Positions 9,583-17,905 of a stretch of DNA of 64,000 nucleotides are shown piece after piece (within the stretch, counting starts at the first letter, position 1; each line of letters begins with the position of its first letter). This DNA is from an uncultured Prevotellaceae bacterium (lineage in GTDB: Bacteria; Bacteroidota; Bacteroidia; Bacteroidales; Bacteroidaceae). Made by a program: the position numbers and the translations under genes. A model generated the notes under the pieces. That model worked only from the letters and a program-made list of their open reading frames with translations. It ran no database searches and had not been told where the DNA came from. The DNA lies in NCBI GenBank assembly GCA_900316585.1, contig ONDM01000003.1:62001-126000 (forward strand). Reading direction: 5' to 3'.

Positions 9583-11574
9583 ATGTTAAGAACTAATTTA
9601 AGTTCACAAATTTCTTTGGATCAGATTTCCACAAAATATTATAAGCCTCAGAACGCTGTTGAGCGTTCTGAGCTTACATGTTTTGAGAAAGTTCCAGTCG
9701 ATATTTACGCTACACAAGATGATGGCGTAAGAGAGGTTGCGAATGAGATTGCAAAGTTTATCAAGGCACGTCAACGTGAGGGACGTTTTTGCGTGATTGG
9801 TGCTGGTACTGGCGAAACTTTGCGTCCTCTTTATGCAGAACTGGTTCGTAAGCATAAAGAAGACCATTTAAGTTTTCGAAATGTTATAGTATTCAATTTA
9901 TATGAATACTTTCCATTGACTAAAGATGCATCTCACAGTGCCTTTCATCAGTTGAGGGATCTTATTTTGAATCAAGTCGATATTCCTGAGGCTAATATCT
10001 TTACTATCAGCGCTTCTGTTCCTCAGGAACAGGTAGGATCTTACTGTTCATCCTATGAACAACAGATTAATGCTTATGGTGGTTTGGATTTGGCATTGTT
10101 GGGTGTAGGACGAGAAGGAAATATCGGCATGAATATGCCGGGCTCAAGTGGAAGTTCCACCACTCGTCTTATTTTAATGGATCCGATTTCTCGTCAAGAG
10201 TGTGCCCGTAATTTAGGCGTGGATACTGTTCCTCCTTGTGCCATTTCCATGGGTGTCGGAACTATTCTCTCAGCTCGCAAGGTCTATTTAATGGCTTGGG
10301 GAGAAGATAAGGCAGATATTATCAGCAAGACAGTAGAGTCTCGTATTACTGAAACTATACCTGCATCATTTTTGCAGACTCACAATAATGCAACTATTTG
10401 TGTAGATCTTCCAGCTTCTTTACATTTGACCAGAATTCGTCATCCTTGGCTTGTTACTAGTTGTGATTGGAATGATAAGCTGATTCGTAGTGCAATTACA
10501 TGGTTATGTCAAGAAGTAAAGAAACCTGTCTTGAAATTGACAAACAGGGATTACAATGAACATGGCTTGAGTGAATTGTTGGCATTATATGGTTCGGCAT
10601 ATAATGTAAACATTAAGATTTTCAACGATTTACAGCACACTATAACTGGTTGGCCTGGTGGTAAACCTAATGCGGATGATTCTTTCCGCCCAGAAAGAGC
10701 TGTTCCATATCCAAAACGTGTGATTGTCTTTTCTCCTCATCCTGATGATGATGTGATTTCCATGGGTGGTACTATTCGCCGGTTGGTAGAACAGCATCAT
10801 GATGTTCATATAGCTTATGAGACTTCTGGCAATATTGCAGTTAGTGATGAAGAGGTAATCCGTTTTATGCATTTTATTAATGGTTTTAACCAACTTTTTA
10901 ATGAGAGTAAGGATGAAACCATCATGAAAATGTATAAAGGAATCAAGGATTTTCTTAAAGATAAGAAGCCAGGTGATATGGACACTAAGGATATTCTGAC
11001 TATAAAGGGCTTGATTCGACGTGGAGAGGCACGTACGGCATGTTCCTACAATAATATTCCATTAGACCATGTTCATTTTTTGGATTTGCCATTTTATGAA
11101 ACAGGAATGGTGGAAAAGAATCCATTGTCAGAGGTAGATGTGGATATAGTACGAAACTTGTTGAAGGAAATTAAACCACATCAAATTTTTGTTGCAGGAG
11201 ATTTGGCAGATCCACATGGTACACATCGTGTATGTACCGATGCTGTGTTAGCAGCAATTGATTTGGAGAAACAAGATGATGCCGCATGGTTGAAGGATTG
11301 TCGTACATGGATGTATCGTGGAGCCTGGACTGAATGGCCAATTGAGGATATTGAGATGGTTGTTCCAATCTCTCCAGAAGAGCTACGTGCAAAGCGTAAT
11401 TCTATTCTGAAGCATCAGTCACAGATGGAATCGGCTCCATTTTTAGGTAATGATGAACGCCTTTTCTGGCAACGCTCTGAAGATCGCAATAGGGCTACAG
11501 CAAAGGTCTATGATGATTTAGGCCTAGCTTGTTATGAAGCAATGGAAGCTTTTGTAGAATATAAGCCATTGTAA
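9583..11574 (+). CDS. NagB-like pseudo-deaminase fused to PIG-L/LmbE deacetylase
   Basis: 663 residues from the ATG at 9583 (a TTG two codons earlier is also open; ATG preferred). The N-terminal ~290 residues are NagB-like, but every catalytic position is changed. MDEY is replaced by LYEY (Asp72 lost). [11 protein letters not shown] is replaced by GREGNIGMNMP, so Asp141, His143 and Glu148 become Glu, Asn and Met. The C-terminal ~280 residues are a LmbE/PIG-L domain with an intact zinc motif (SPHPDDDVISMGG) and a distal DPHGTHR histidine motif, as in GlcNAc deacetylases. Databases often label such Bacteroidetes proteins NagB. The sequence instead suggests a zinc N-deacetylase with a non-catalytic sugar-phosphate-binding module. 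It starts 6 bp after the true nagB; the next step of the pathway fits a deacetylase. Substrate is inferred, not shown. Confidence 0.8.
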   Translation: MLRTNLSSQISLDQISTKYYKPQNAVERSELTCFEKVPVDIYATQDDGVREVANEIAKFIKARQREGRFCVIGAGTGETLRPLYAELVRKHKEDHLSFRNVIVFNLYEYFPLTKDASHSAFHQLRDLILNQVDIPEANIFTISASVPQEQVGSYCSSYEQQINAYGGLDLALLGVGREGNIGMNMPGSSGSSTTRLILMDPISRQECARNLGVDTVPPCAISMGVGTILSARKVYLMAWGEDKADIISKTVESRITETIPASFLQTHNNATICVDLPASLHLTRIRHPWLVTSCDWNDKLIRSAITWLCQEVKKPVLKLTNRDYNEHGLSELLALYGSAYNVNIKIFNDLQHTITGWPGGKPNADDSFRPERAVPYPKRVIVFSPHPDDDVISMGGTIRRLVEQHHDVHIAYETSGNIAVSDEEVIRFMHFINGFNQLFNESKDETIMKMYKGIKDFLKDKKPGDMDTKDILTIKGLIRRGEARTACSYNNIPLDHVHFLDLPFYETGMVEKNPLSEVDVDIVRNLLKEIKPHQIFVAGDLADPHGTHRVCTDAVLAAIDLEKQDDAAWLKDCRTWMYRGAWTEWPIEDIEMVVPISPEELRAKRNSILKHQSQMESAPFLGNDERLFWQRSEDRNRATAKVYDDLGLACYEAMEAFVEYKPL

Positions 11575-11578
11575 TTAT

Positions 11579-11608
11579 AAAGACTAGGGATAAGTATCCC
11601 TAGTCTTT
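11579..11608 (+). terminator. Hairpin terminator inside the N-glycan gene run
   Basis: Inverted repeat AAAGACTAGGGATA (11579-11592) / TATCCCTAGTCTTT (11595-11608), 14 bp with a tiny loop, starting 5 nt after the fusion gene and followed by CTTTTAAAA. The next gene starts at 11628 with no visible promoter between, so it may be a partial terminator or an RNA-stability element. Confidence 0.7.
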
Positions 11609-11627
11609 CTTTTAAAATCGTTATACT

Positions 11628-12989
11628 ATGAATCTGAAACGTAACTCCTTTTTGTTTCTGATGTTTTTTTCTGCATTAATGCAAGTAAACGCTCAATCAG
11701 TACTAACTGATGAGACAAAAGAATCTTATGAATCTCGTATGGAATGGTTTGGCAGAGCCAAACTGGGGATTTTCATTCATTGGGGTATCTATGCAGTAAA
11801 AGGCGTTTCAGAAAGCTGGTCTTTTTATAACAATTACCTTCCCTATGAAGAATATATGAAACAAGCCAATGGGTTTACGGCCAGCAAATATAATCCTAAA
11901 GAATGGGTTGATCTTATAGAAGAAAGTGGTGCGCGCTATACAGTCATCACTACCAAGCATCATGATGGTGTAGCACTTTGGGACACAAAGGTAGGAACCT
12001 TGAGCACACGAAAGAGTACGGCAGCTAAAAGAGATTTGCTGACTCCTTTTGTAGATGAAGTTCTCAAACGAAAAGACCTGCGTTTGGGGTTTTATTATTC
12101 TTTGCTGGATTGGAGTAATGAGAACTATCCAAATAAGACAAAGACATATTCCCGATATACCTTAAAAGAGGATCCAGCCAGATGGCAATCTTTTTGTAAG
12201 TTTAATTTTACTCAGATGGAAGAGCTTAACAATCAGTATAAGCCCGATTTGTTCTGGTTTGACGGCGATTGGGAGCAAAGTGCTGAAGACTGGAATTCCA
12301 AAGGTATTATAGAAATGCTTAGGAGTAAAAATCCTACAGTTGTTGTGAATTCACGAATTGCCGGATATGGTGACTATGCTACTCCTGAGCAAGGTGTTCC
12401 AGTGGTCCGACCAGCTTCTAAGTATTGGGAACTTTGCTACACAATGAATGATTCATGGGGATATCAACAGACTGATACTAATTTCAAGACACCTCAACAG
12501 TTGCTGCGTTCTTTTGTGGATTGTTTGAGTATGGGTGGGAATATGCTTTTAGATATAGGTCCTAAAGCTGATGGCACAATACCTAAAGAAGAAGTTGCTA
12601 TATTAAAAGAGTTTGGCCGATGGACCAATAAACATAAAGAAGCTATTTATGACACAAGGGCAGGAATACCAGGAGATCATTTTCATGGAGGCTATACTAC
12701 TTTGAATAAAGGAGGTGACATACTTTATCTTTATTTACCCAACCACCCAAATGGACCTATTGAACTGAAAGGGATTATGAACGAAGTAAATCGTGTTTGG
12801 GTTGTAGGTAACGGAGCCATGTTGAACTATAAAATCTTTAATAAACTTTATTGGAGTGATGTCCCAGGTATTGTCTATATTGACGTTCCAGAAGATGTAC
12901 AGGATGAACAGATAACAGTCATAGCAGTATTATTGGATGGTCCTATTAAATTATATAGAGGTGAAGGGCAAGTTATTTCTGTAAACTGA
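11628..12989 (+). CDS. Secreted alpha-L-fucosidase, GH29 (copy 2)
   Basis: 453 residues, signal peptide ending VNA-QSV. GH29 motifs: FIHWGIYAVKGVSESW, TTKHHDGVALWDT and DLFWFDGDW with the expected nucleophile Asp212. It clearly diverges from copy 1 (for example FDGDW against LDGGW, different loops after HWGIY), so the two probably cut different fucose linkages. It sits after a hairpin that ends the upstream operon, and 14 bp before the CBM9-like gene. Bacteroidales degradation loci often carry several GH29 of different subfamilies. Assignment to subfamily A or B is not possible by eye. Confidence 0.9.
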   Translation: MNLKRNSFLFLMFFSALMQVNAQSVLTDETKESYESRMEWFGRAKLGIFIHWGIYAVKGVSESWSFYNNYLPYEEYMKQANGFTASKYNPKEWVDLIEESGARYTVITTKHHDGVALWDTKVGTLSTRKSTAAKRDLLTPFVDEVLKRKDLRLGFYYSLLDWSNENYPNKTKTYSRYTLKEDPARWQSFCKFNFTQMEELNNQYKPDLFWFDGDWEQSAEDWNSKGIIEMLRSKNPTVVVNSRIAGYGDYATPEQGVPVVRPASKYWELCYTMNDSWGYQQTDTNFKTPQQLLRSFVDCLSMGGNMLLDIGPKADGTIPKEEVAILKEFGRWTNKHKEAIYDTRAGIPGDHFHGGYTTLNKGGDILYLYLPNHPNGPIELKGIMNEVNRVWVVGNGAMLNYKIFNKLYWSDVPGIVYIDVPEDVQDEQITVIAVLLDGPIKLYRGEGQVISVN

Positions 12990-13003
12990 AAAAACTATAA
13001 TCA

Positions 13004-14122
13004 ATGAAAATTAATTATCTTTTGTCTGCAGTTTTGCTGTTTAGCGTTAGCTTAAATATGAGTGCTCAGAATATCACTGAAAAGTATAAACGCTTTTTGA
13101 CACAACCTAATGGATATGTGGCATATCGTACAGCTGAAACCATAAAGATTGATGGGATTCTTGATGAGAAGGCTTGGAAGGACGCTCCACACACAGAATC
13201 ATTTGTAGATATCAGTGGTGATGGTTTTCCACCCCCACGTTTTAATACACGTGCTAAGATGTTGTGGGATGATGAAAATCTTTATATCTCTGCAGAATTG
13301 GAAGAACCAAGTGTCTGGGCTGATTTGAGCCTTCGTGATACTATCGTTTATTATAATAATGACTTTGAGGTATTCATAGACCCTGATGGAGATGGTCATA
13401 ATTATTTTGAAATCGAAACTAATGCCATTGGCACAATCTTTGACTTATTTGTTCAACGCCCTTATAGGGCAAAACAGCGTGCATTTGTTACTTTTGAATG
13501 GAATGCACCAGGAATGCAATTAGCAACTCACATAAATGGCACTTTGAATAATTCCAAAGATAAGGACAAAGGATGGACAGTTGAAATAGCTATTCCACAT
13601 AAAGCAATAGCTGCAGAGTTTGATAATTATTATAAGGCTGGTAATTACTTGCGTGTCGGTTTTTCACGTGTTGAATGGCAAACTGTTAGTGATAAAAGAG
13701 GTCATGAATCTCGCAAAAAAGATAAGAATGGTAAATTCTTACCTGAGGACAACTGGACTTGGGGCTCTACAGGACAGGTAGCAATGCATATGCCAGAGCG
13801 TTGGGGATTTGTCTATCTTTCAGATAAGAATGTAGGTCAAGAAACAGAGACATTTAAGTACCCAGATGATTACCCTATTGAAAAATTATTGTGGGCAATG
13901 TATTATGCTCAGGAAGAGCAGTTCAATAAAACAGGTTCATACTTCATCAGAATAGATCAGTTCAAATTGGTAGATAGTGAGATTAATGCTCTGCCAAGAG
14001 GTAGTGTCTTGAAAGTGGAGGCTATTTCAAATAAATATGAAATCAATGCCATACTTCCTGATGGTAGAACTGTTTCTATTGATGAAGATGGATACATTTG
14101 GAAAAAGAATGGAAATAATTGA
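13004..14122 (+). CDS. Secreted CBM9-like carbohydrate-binding protein
   Basis: 372 residues with a signal peptide (MSA-QNI). From about residue 45 it has the CBM9/DOMON-like beta-sandwich pattern: IKIDGILDEKAWKDAP, MLWDDENLYISAELEEP, NDFEVFIDPDGDGHNYFEIETNAIG and GWTVEIAIP. Family 9 modules bind sugar ends. Here the module is nearly the whole protein and no catalytic domain is seen. The C-terminal ~80 residues have an EEQFNKTGSYFIR segment of unknown role. It lies between a fucosidase and a glycosidase-like lipoprotein with spacings of 14 and 13 bp, so a sugar-capture role is likely. Domain call firm, ligand unknown. Confidence 0.82.
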   Translation: MKINYLLSAVLLFSVSLNMSAQNITEKYKRFLTQPNGYVAYRTAETIKIDGILDEKAWKDAPHTESFVDISGDGFPPPRFNTRAKMLWDDENLYISAELEEPSVWADLSLRDTIVYYNNDFEVFIDPDGDGHNYFEIETNAIGTIFDLFVQRPYRAKQRAFVTFEWNAPGMQLATHINGTLNNSKDKDKGWTVEIAIPHKAIAAEFDNYYKAGNYLRVGFSRVEWQTVSDKRGHESRKKDKNGKFLPEDNWTWGSTGQVAMHMPERWGFVYLSDKNVGQETETFKYPDDYPIEKLLWAMYYAQEEQFNKTGSYFIRIDQFKLVDSEINALPRGSVLKVEAISNKYEINAILPDGRTVSIDEDGYIWKKNGNN

Positions 14123-14135
14123 AAATAATATTGGT

Positions 14136-15305
14136 ATGAAAAAATTATTACTTGCTATTGCTGCAGTTTTTATAATAACTGCATGCCAACAGAAAGAAGA
14201 GAAAATCATTGCAGGTGTACCTGCTTATGCATGGTATGGATGGAATCCAGATGAGGTTTCTCCAGATAACTTAAAAGCTAAGTTCCAGTTGTGGAAAGAC
14301 CATGGTGTCGTAGGTGTCTGTATCAATAATGGTAGTTTGTCGGATGAAAAAACATTTGCCCAAATTGCAGAATGTGGAAAGATTGCACATGAAGTAGGCT
14401 TGGAATTCCATGCTTGGGTTCCTACATCTTTACAGCAGAACCGTGATTCTACTTGGTATACAGTGAATAGGTTAGGTCAGTCTGCATACAATCCTAAGAA
14501 TCGGGCATATGTTGAGTATTATGCCACACTTGATCCTCACAATCCAGATGTAATACAGTTCTTCATAGATAGATATAGCAAAGTGGCAGAGATTCCTGAA
14601 GTAGATTATGTGCAGTTGGATTACATTCGTTATGCCGATGTGATTCTATCTGAAGGTCTTTGGGACAAATATAAGAATACGATAGAGCATGAATGGCGTG
14701 ATGCAGAAGGAAATGTTCAGGAATATCCAGGAGCTGATTACTGCTATTGTGATGACTGTGTCAAAGATTTTAAGGAGAGGACAGGCATTGATATTCGAGA
14801 AGCTATGGCCAAAGGTGAGGATGTCTCAAAGAATAAGGAATGGGCTCAGTTCCGTTGCGATGTAGTCACTAATTTGGTTAATAAGATTACAGAGGCCGTT
14901 CATGCAAAAGGAAAGAAGATTAGTGCTGATGTGTTCCCTGGTCCAGCTAGTCATGCAGTGAAAATGGTGCGCCAAGAGTGGAATAAGTGGAATGTGGACG
15001 CGTTTTTCCCGATGAATTATAATGACTTTTATTTAAAACCAGCTTCATGGGTTGGTGAAATCACAGATGAAGAAGTAAAATCAACAGATAAGCCTGTATT
15101 TAGTGGCCTCTTTATTTGTCATGATTGGCAGAATAAGGAAAATTTAGTGGATCCAGAGAATTCCGGTCTGCTTCCATCAGAGATTGCTGAGGCAGTTTCT
15201 GGCGCTGTAAATGCCGGTGCTGCTGGTGTTTGCTTGTTTACTCCTGAGTCAATGACAGAAGAACATTGGGCAGAATTTGACAAGGCAATAGGTTTAAAGA
15301 AATGA
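14136..15305 (+). CDS. Putative TIM-barrel glycoside hydrolase-like lipoprotein
   Basis: 389 residues from the ATG at 14136. The reading frame is open further upstream (to 14037), but that would overlap the CBM9 gene. The chosen start gives a clean lipoprotein signal (MKKLLLAIAAVFIITAC). The mature protein looks like a (beta/alpha)8 barrel of the GHL10/DUF187-like hydrolase group: AYAWYGWNPDEV, EFHAWVPT, DYVQLDYIRYAD (candidate acidic residues on strand ends), ISADVFPGP, DAFFPMNYNDFY and GVCLFTPESM. It also has a small CYCDDCVKDF cysteine cluster that may bind metal. It is the last gene of its run, ending in a strong terminator. It may act on a fucose- or mannose-containing product, but the substrate is unknown. 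I rate the fold as likely and the enzymatic role as tentative. Confidence 0.65.
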   Translation: MKKLLLAIAAVFIITACQQKEEKIIAGVPAYAWYGWNPDEVSPDNLKAKFQLWKDHGVVGVCINNGSLSDEKTFAQIAECGKIAHEVGLEFHAWVPTSLQQNRDSTWYTVNRLGQSAYNPKNRAYVEYYATLDPHNPDVIQFFIDRYSKVAEIPEVDYVQLDYIRYADVILSEGLWDKYKNTIEHEWRDAEGNVQEYPGADYCYCDDCVKDFKERTGIDIREAMAKGEDVSKNKEWAQFRCDVVTNLVNKITEAVHAKGKKISADVFPGPASHAVKMVRQEWNKWNVDAFFPMNYNDFYLKPASWVGEITDEEVKSTDKPVFSGLFICHDWQNKENLVDPENSGLLPSEIAEAVSGAVNAGAAGVCLFTPESMTEEHWAEFDKAIGLKK

Positions 15306-15312
15306 TATTGTT

Positions 15313-15362
15313 CAAACAAAGAAAGGGGAGCTGATAGTCCGCAGCTCCCCTTTCTTTGTTTG
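15313..15362. terminator. Strong bidirectional terminator
   Basis: Perfect 21-bp inverted repeat (15313-15333 and 15342-15362), with core AAAGGGGAGCTG / CAGCTCCCCTTT and loop ATAGTCCG. It lies between two convergent genes, with A-rich and T-rich flanks on each side, so it can work for both strands. Confidence 0.9.
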
Positions 15363-15383
15363 GATTATGGATTGATTCCTTAT

Positions 15384-16355
15384 TCAGACGCATGAATTAT
15401 TTTTCGTAAAGTCAATGATTTCTTTCAAGTAACCATATGCAGTACAAACATGTGTGTCTGCAGCACCATAATAAATACATACTCGCTCACCATCATTTAA
15501 AGCTGAGCATGGGAATATGACATTAGCTACATCCCCCACAAGTTCATATGGGGCAGCAGGAGCCAGCAAATAGGGTTGAGTACGATAAAGGAGTTTTGAT
15601 GGGTCTTCTCTATCCAAAATGGCAGAACCCATAGAATAACGGTAGCCATTGCAAGTCTTGATGACGCCATGGTAGAATATCAGCCAACCTTCATCAGTGA
15701 GGATAGGTGTGGTTCCAGGACCAATTTTCAAACATTGCCAGGCACTAACCTCAAATGGTGTAGGCTTCATGATCAGACGATGCTTACCCCAGAAAATCAT
15801 ATCTGGGCTATAGCTGATGTAAATGTCACCAAATGGAGTGTGTCCATTATCAGAAGGACGGCTTAGCATGGCATACATGCCATTAATTTTCTCAGGGAAG
15901 AGAACTCCATTACGATTAAATGGCAGAAATGCATTCTCACACTGGAAGAAATCATTAAAATCAAATGTATAGGCAATGCCGATAGTAGGTCCATTATATC
16001 CATTACACCAGGTTATCCAATAGCGGTCTTCAATCCAGCAGACGCGTGGGTCATACTTGTATTCCGAATGAATGAAATCAGTGTTTCCGCATTTGAATTC
16101 AATAGGGTCATGGTTTATCTCCCAATGAATGCCGTCCTTGCTAAAGCCTGCAAAGATATTCATTTGAACAGCACGGTTGTCACAGCGGAAAACACCAGCA
16201 AAGCCTTCACCAAACGGTACTACAGCACTATTAAAAATGCTATTTGAAGAAGGTATGCTGTATCGGTCAATGATAGGATTATTGGGGTTGCGCCATACAG
16301 GTTCAGTGCATCCTGCTGGCCGCTCTATCCAAGGCAAAGATTCTTTTAAATTCAT
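15384..16355 (-). CDS. GH130 mannoside phosphorylase, probably Man-beta-1,4-GlcNAc phosphorylase
   Basis: 323 residues without a signal peptide, hence cytoplasmic. It has the five-bladed propeller pattern of GH130: [78 protein letters not shown] and [11 protein letters not shown]130 enzymes phosphorolyse beta-mannosides to mannose-1-phosphate. The N-glycan setting points to the Man-beta-1,4-GlcNAc phosphorylase type known from Bacteroides rather than the mannobiose type. It lies downstream of, and 25 bp from, a sugar symporter on the same strand, so imported Man-GlcNAc could be split inside the cell. Family certain, substrate inferred from context. Confidence 0.87.
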   Translation of the reverse strand: MNLKESLPWIERPAGCTEPVWRNPNNPIIDRYSIPSSNSIFNSAVVPFGEGFAGVFRCDNRAVQMNIFAGFSKDGIHWEINHDPIEFKCGNTDFIHSEYKYDPRVCWIEDRYWITWCNGYNGPTIGIAYTFDFNDFFQCENAFLPFNRNGVLFPEKINGMYAMLSRPSDNGHTPFGDIYISYSPDMIFWGKHRLIMKPTPFEVSAWQCLKIGPGTTPILTDEGWLIFYHGVIKTCNGYRYSMGSAILDREDPSKLLYRTQPYLLAPAAPYELVGDVANVIFPCSALNDGERVCIYYGAADTHVCTAYGYLKEIIDFTKNNSCV

Positions 16356-16380
16356 TTTCTTACTTATTTTATTGCATAAA

Positions 16381-17790
16381 TTAATTTTCTTTGCGTGTCT
16401 GCTTAAGGTCTTCTACAATTTGATTCATTCTCTTTGTAGTTAGAGGATAAAAGAAAAGGAAGATAATTGAGATGACAGCTATAATTGATGGAATCCAGCT
16501 AATCAGCAGTCGTACGCCATTTATTGCTTCAGGAGTCTGTGTTGCTGCATCAGGATTAAACCCAAACCATGCTAGGATCCAGGTAACTGCTGCACCGCCA
16601 AAAGCACCGCCAAACTTTTGTGCCATGGAAGAACTGGAGAATATTAGTCCAGTAGAAACAGTCTTGAATTTAAACTCCGCATAATCTGCGATATCAGCAT
16701 ACATACTCCATACAAGAGGAGAAATGATACCTGTCAGAATACAGATGATTATCTGGAAAATCATCATGATCCAATATGCGGTTGTTCCGTGAGTAGGAAT
16801 GAAGAAAAAGCCGATACTTAAGGCAATAAGTCCAACTAGGGAAACAATGAAAGTTGATTTTTTACCAATATTAGCACAAATCGGGGCGGTCATAGCTACA
16901 CCAGCCATATTAGCCACCTCTCCTACAGCTAAAAAGATACCTGCGTAGAATAAAAACTCCAGACCGAAGAAATTTAAGTGAGCGTCAGCTGCAATCAAAC
17001 TGGAAAAATAGAAAGGAATGGCAGCATAACGAATAGCATTAAAAAAATTGAAGAATAGTACTGCACCAAGCAGAATCCACCAGGGGCCATTTTTTAGAAG
17101 TGAACCCAAATCATCAATAACAGAGGTTGACTTTGGTGCAGTAGTGACATGCTCTTTTGTCATCAGGAAAGTTAAAAAGAACAGAATTGCACATGCTATA
17201 CCCACAACCATCATAGCATACTGCCAACTCTGGGCATCGAGCGTCACACTCTCTGCAGGATTGCGTGTTCCTAAAAGAGTGGATATGTAGTTACATAAAG
17301 GTTCCCAACTGAACAGAACGATAAAAGAACCGGCATAAGCAAAAAACATACGGAAAGAAGAGAAAATGGTCTTTTCGTTAGGGTCTTCTGTCATGACACC
17401 AAGCATGGAACCATATGGGACGTTAATAGCTGTGTATACTGTCATCATCAGGATGTATGTAGCAAATGCCCATATGGTCTTACCGGTTTCACCAATATCA
17501 GGTACAGTAAACAACAATACGCCAGCTATGGCAAACGGTATTGCAATCCAAAGTAGGAACGGGCGATATTTTCCCCATCGGGTTTGAGTCCTATCAGCTA
17601 TAATACCCATCATCGGGTCACTTACAGCATCCCAGATACGGGTTACAAGCATTAAAATACCAGTTGCCACCAAACTTAAGTGGAAAACGTTTGCATAAAA
17701 AAATGGGAGATAGGCTGTAAAGATCTTCCAGAACATGGATGATGACATATCACCAAATCCATAGCCTACTTTTTCAGAAAATGTTGCCAT
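16381..17790 (-). CDS. GPH-family sugar:cation symporter (MelB-type MFS)
   Basis: 469 residues with about 12 hydrophobic segments. The glycoside-pentoside-hexuronide signature is present near the N-terminus: [15 protein letters not shown], then [26 protein letters not shown]. These inner-membrane proteins couple sugar uptake to Na+ or H+. Its partner is the GH130 phosphorylase 25 bp downstream, so the likely cargo is Man-GlcNAc or a related N-glycan core fragment. Transcription starts at the TACCTTTG box at 17831-17838, divergent from the transglutaminase gene. The start at 17790 gives [11 protein letters not shown], the usual start of the family. Confidence 0.9.
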   Translation of the reverse strand: MATFSEKVGYGFGDMSSSMFWKIFTAYLPFFYANVFHLSLVATGILMLVTRIWDAVSDPMMGIIADRTQTRWGKYRPFLLWIAIPFAIAGVLLFTVPDIGETGKTIWAFATYILMMTVYTAINVPYGSMLGVMTEDPNEKTIFSSFRMFFAYAGSFIVLFSWEPLCNYISTLLGTRNPAESVTLDAQSWQYAMMVVGIACAILFFLTFLMTKEHVTTAPKSTSVIDDLGSLLKNGPWWILLGAVLFFNFFNAIRYAAIPFYFSSLIAADAHLNFFGLEFLFYAGIFLAVGEVANMAGVAMTAPICANIGKKSTFIVSLVGLIALSIGFFFIPTHGTTAYWIMMIFQIIICILTGIISPLVWSMYADIADYAEFKFKTVSTGLIFSSSSMAQKFGGAFGGAAVTWILAWFGFNPDAATQTPEAINGVRLLISWIPSIIAVISIIFLFFYPLTTKRMNQIVEDLKQTRKEN

Positions 17791-17830
17791 GTGTATTTAT
17801 TGGTTTTTGATTTTTCCCTCTATAATGGGG

Positions 17831-17838
17831 CAAAGGTA
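17831..17838 (-). promoter_or_regulatory. -7 box of the symporter-GH130 operon
   Basis: TACCTTTG on the minus strand, about 41 nt upstream of the symporter start. A weak ATTG at the -33 distance lies at 17859-17862. Confidence 0.55.
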
Positions 17839-17847
17839 ACCTTTTTT

Positions 17848-17878
17848 TTTGCCATGAACAATTATTTAACTACTTTTG
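17848..17878 (+). promoter_or_regulatory. Promoter of the transglutaminase gene
   Basis: TTTG (17848-17851), 19-bp spacer, TACTTTTG (17871-17878): a full Bacteroidetes promoter. It is back to back with the symporter promoter, so both units share one 115-bp regulatory region. Confidence 0.7.
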
Positions 17879-17905
17879 TAAACAGAACTAATAAAATAAA
17901 ACATT

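Noticed and set aside
14037..14135. Upstream extension of the TIM-barrel lipoprotein gene
   Set aside because: It overlaps the end of the CBM9-like gene, and the start at 14136 gives a proper lipoprotein signal.
17682..17695. Near-match (12 of 14) to the starch operator inside the symporter gene
   Set aside because: It lies within coding sequence far from any promoter and has two mismatches in one half-site.
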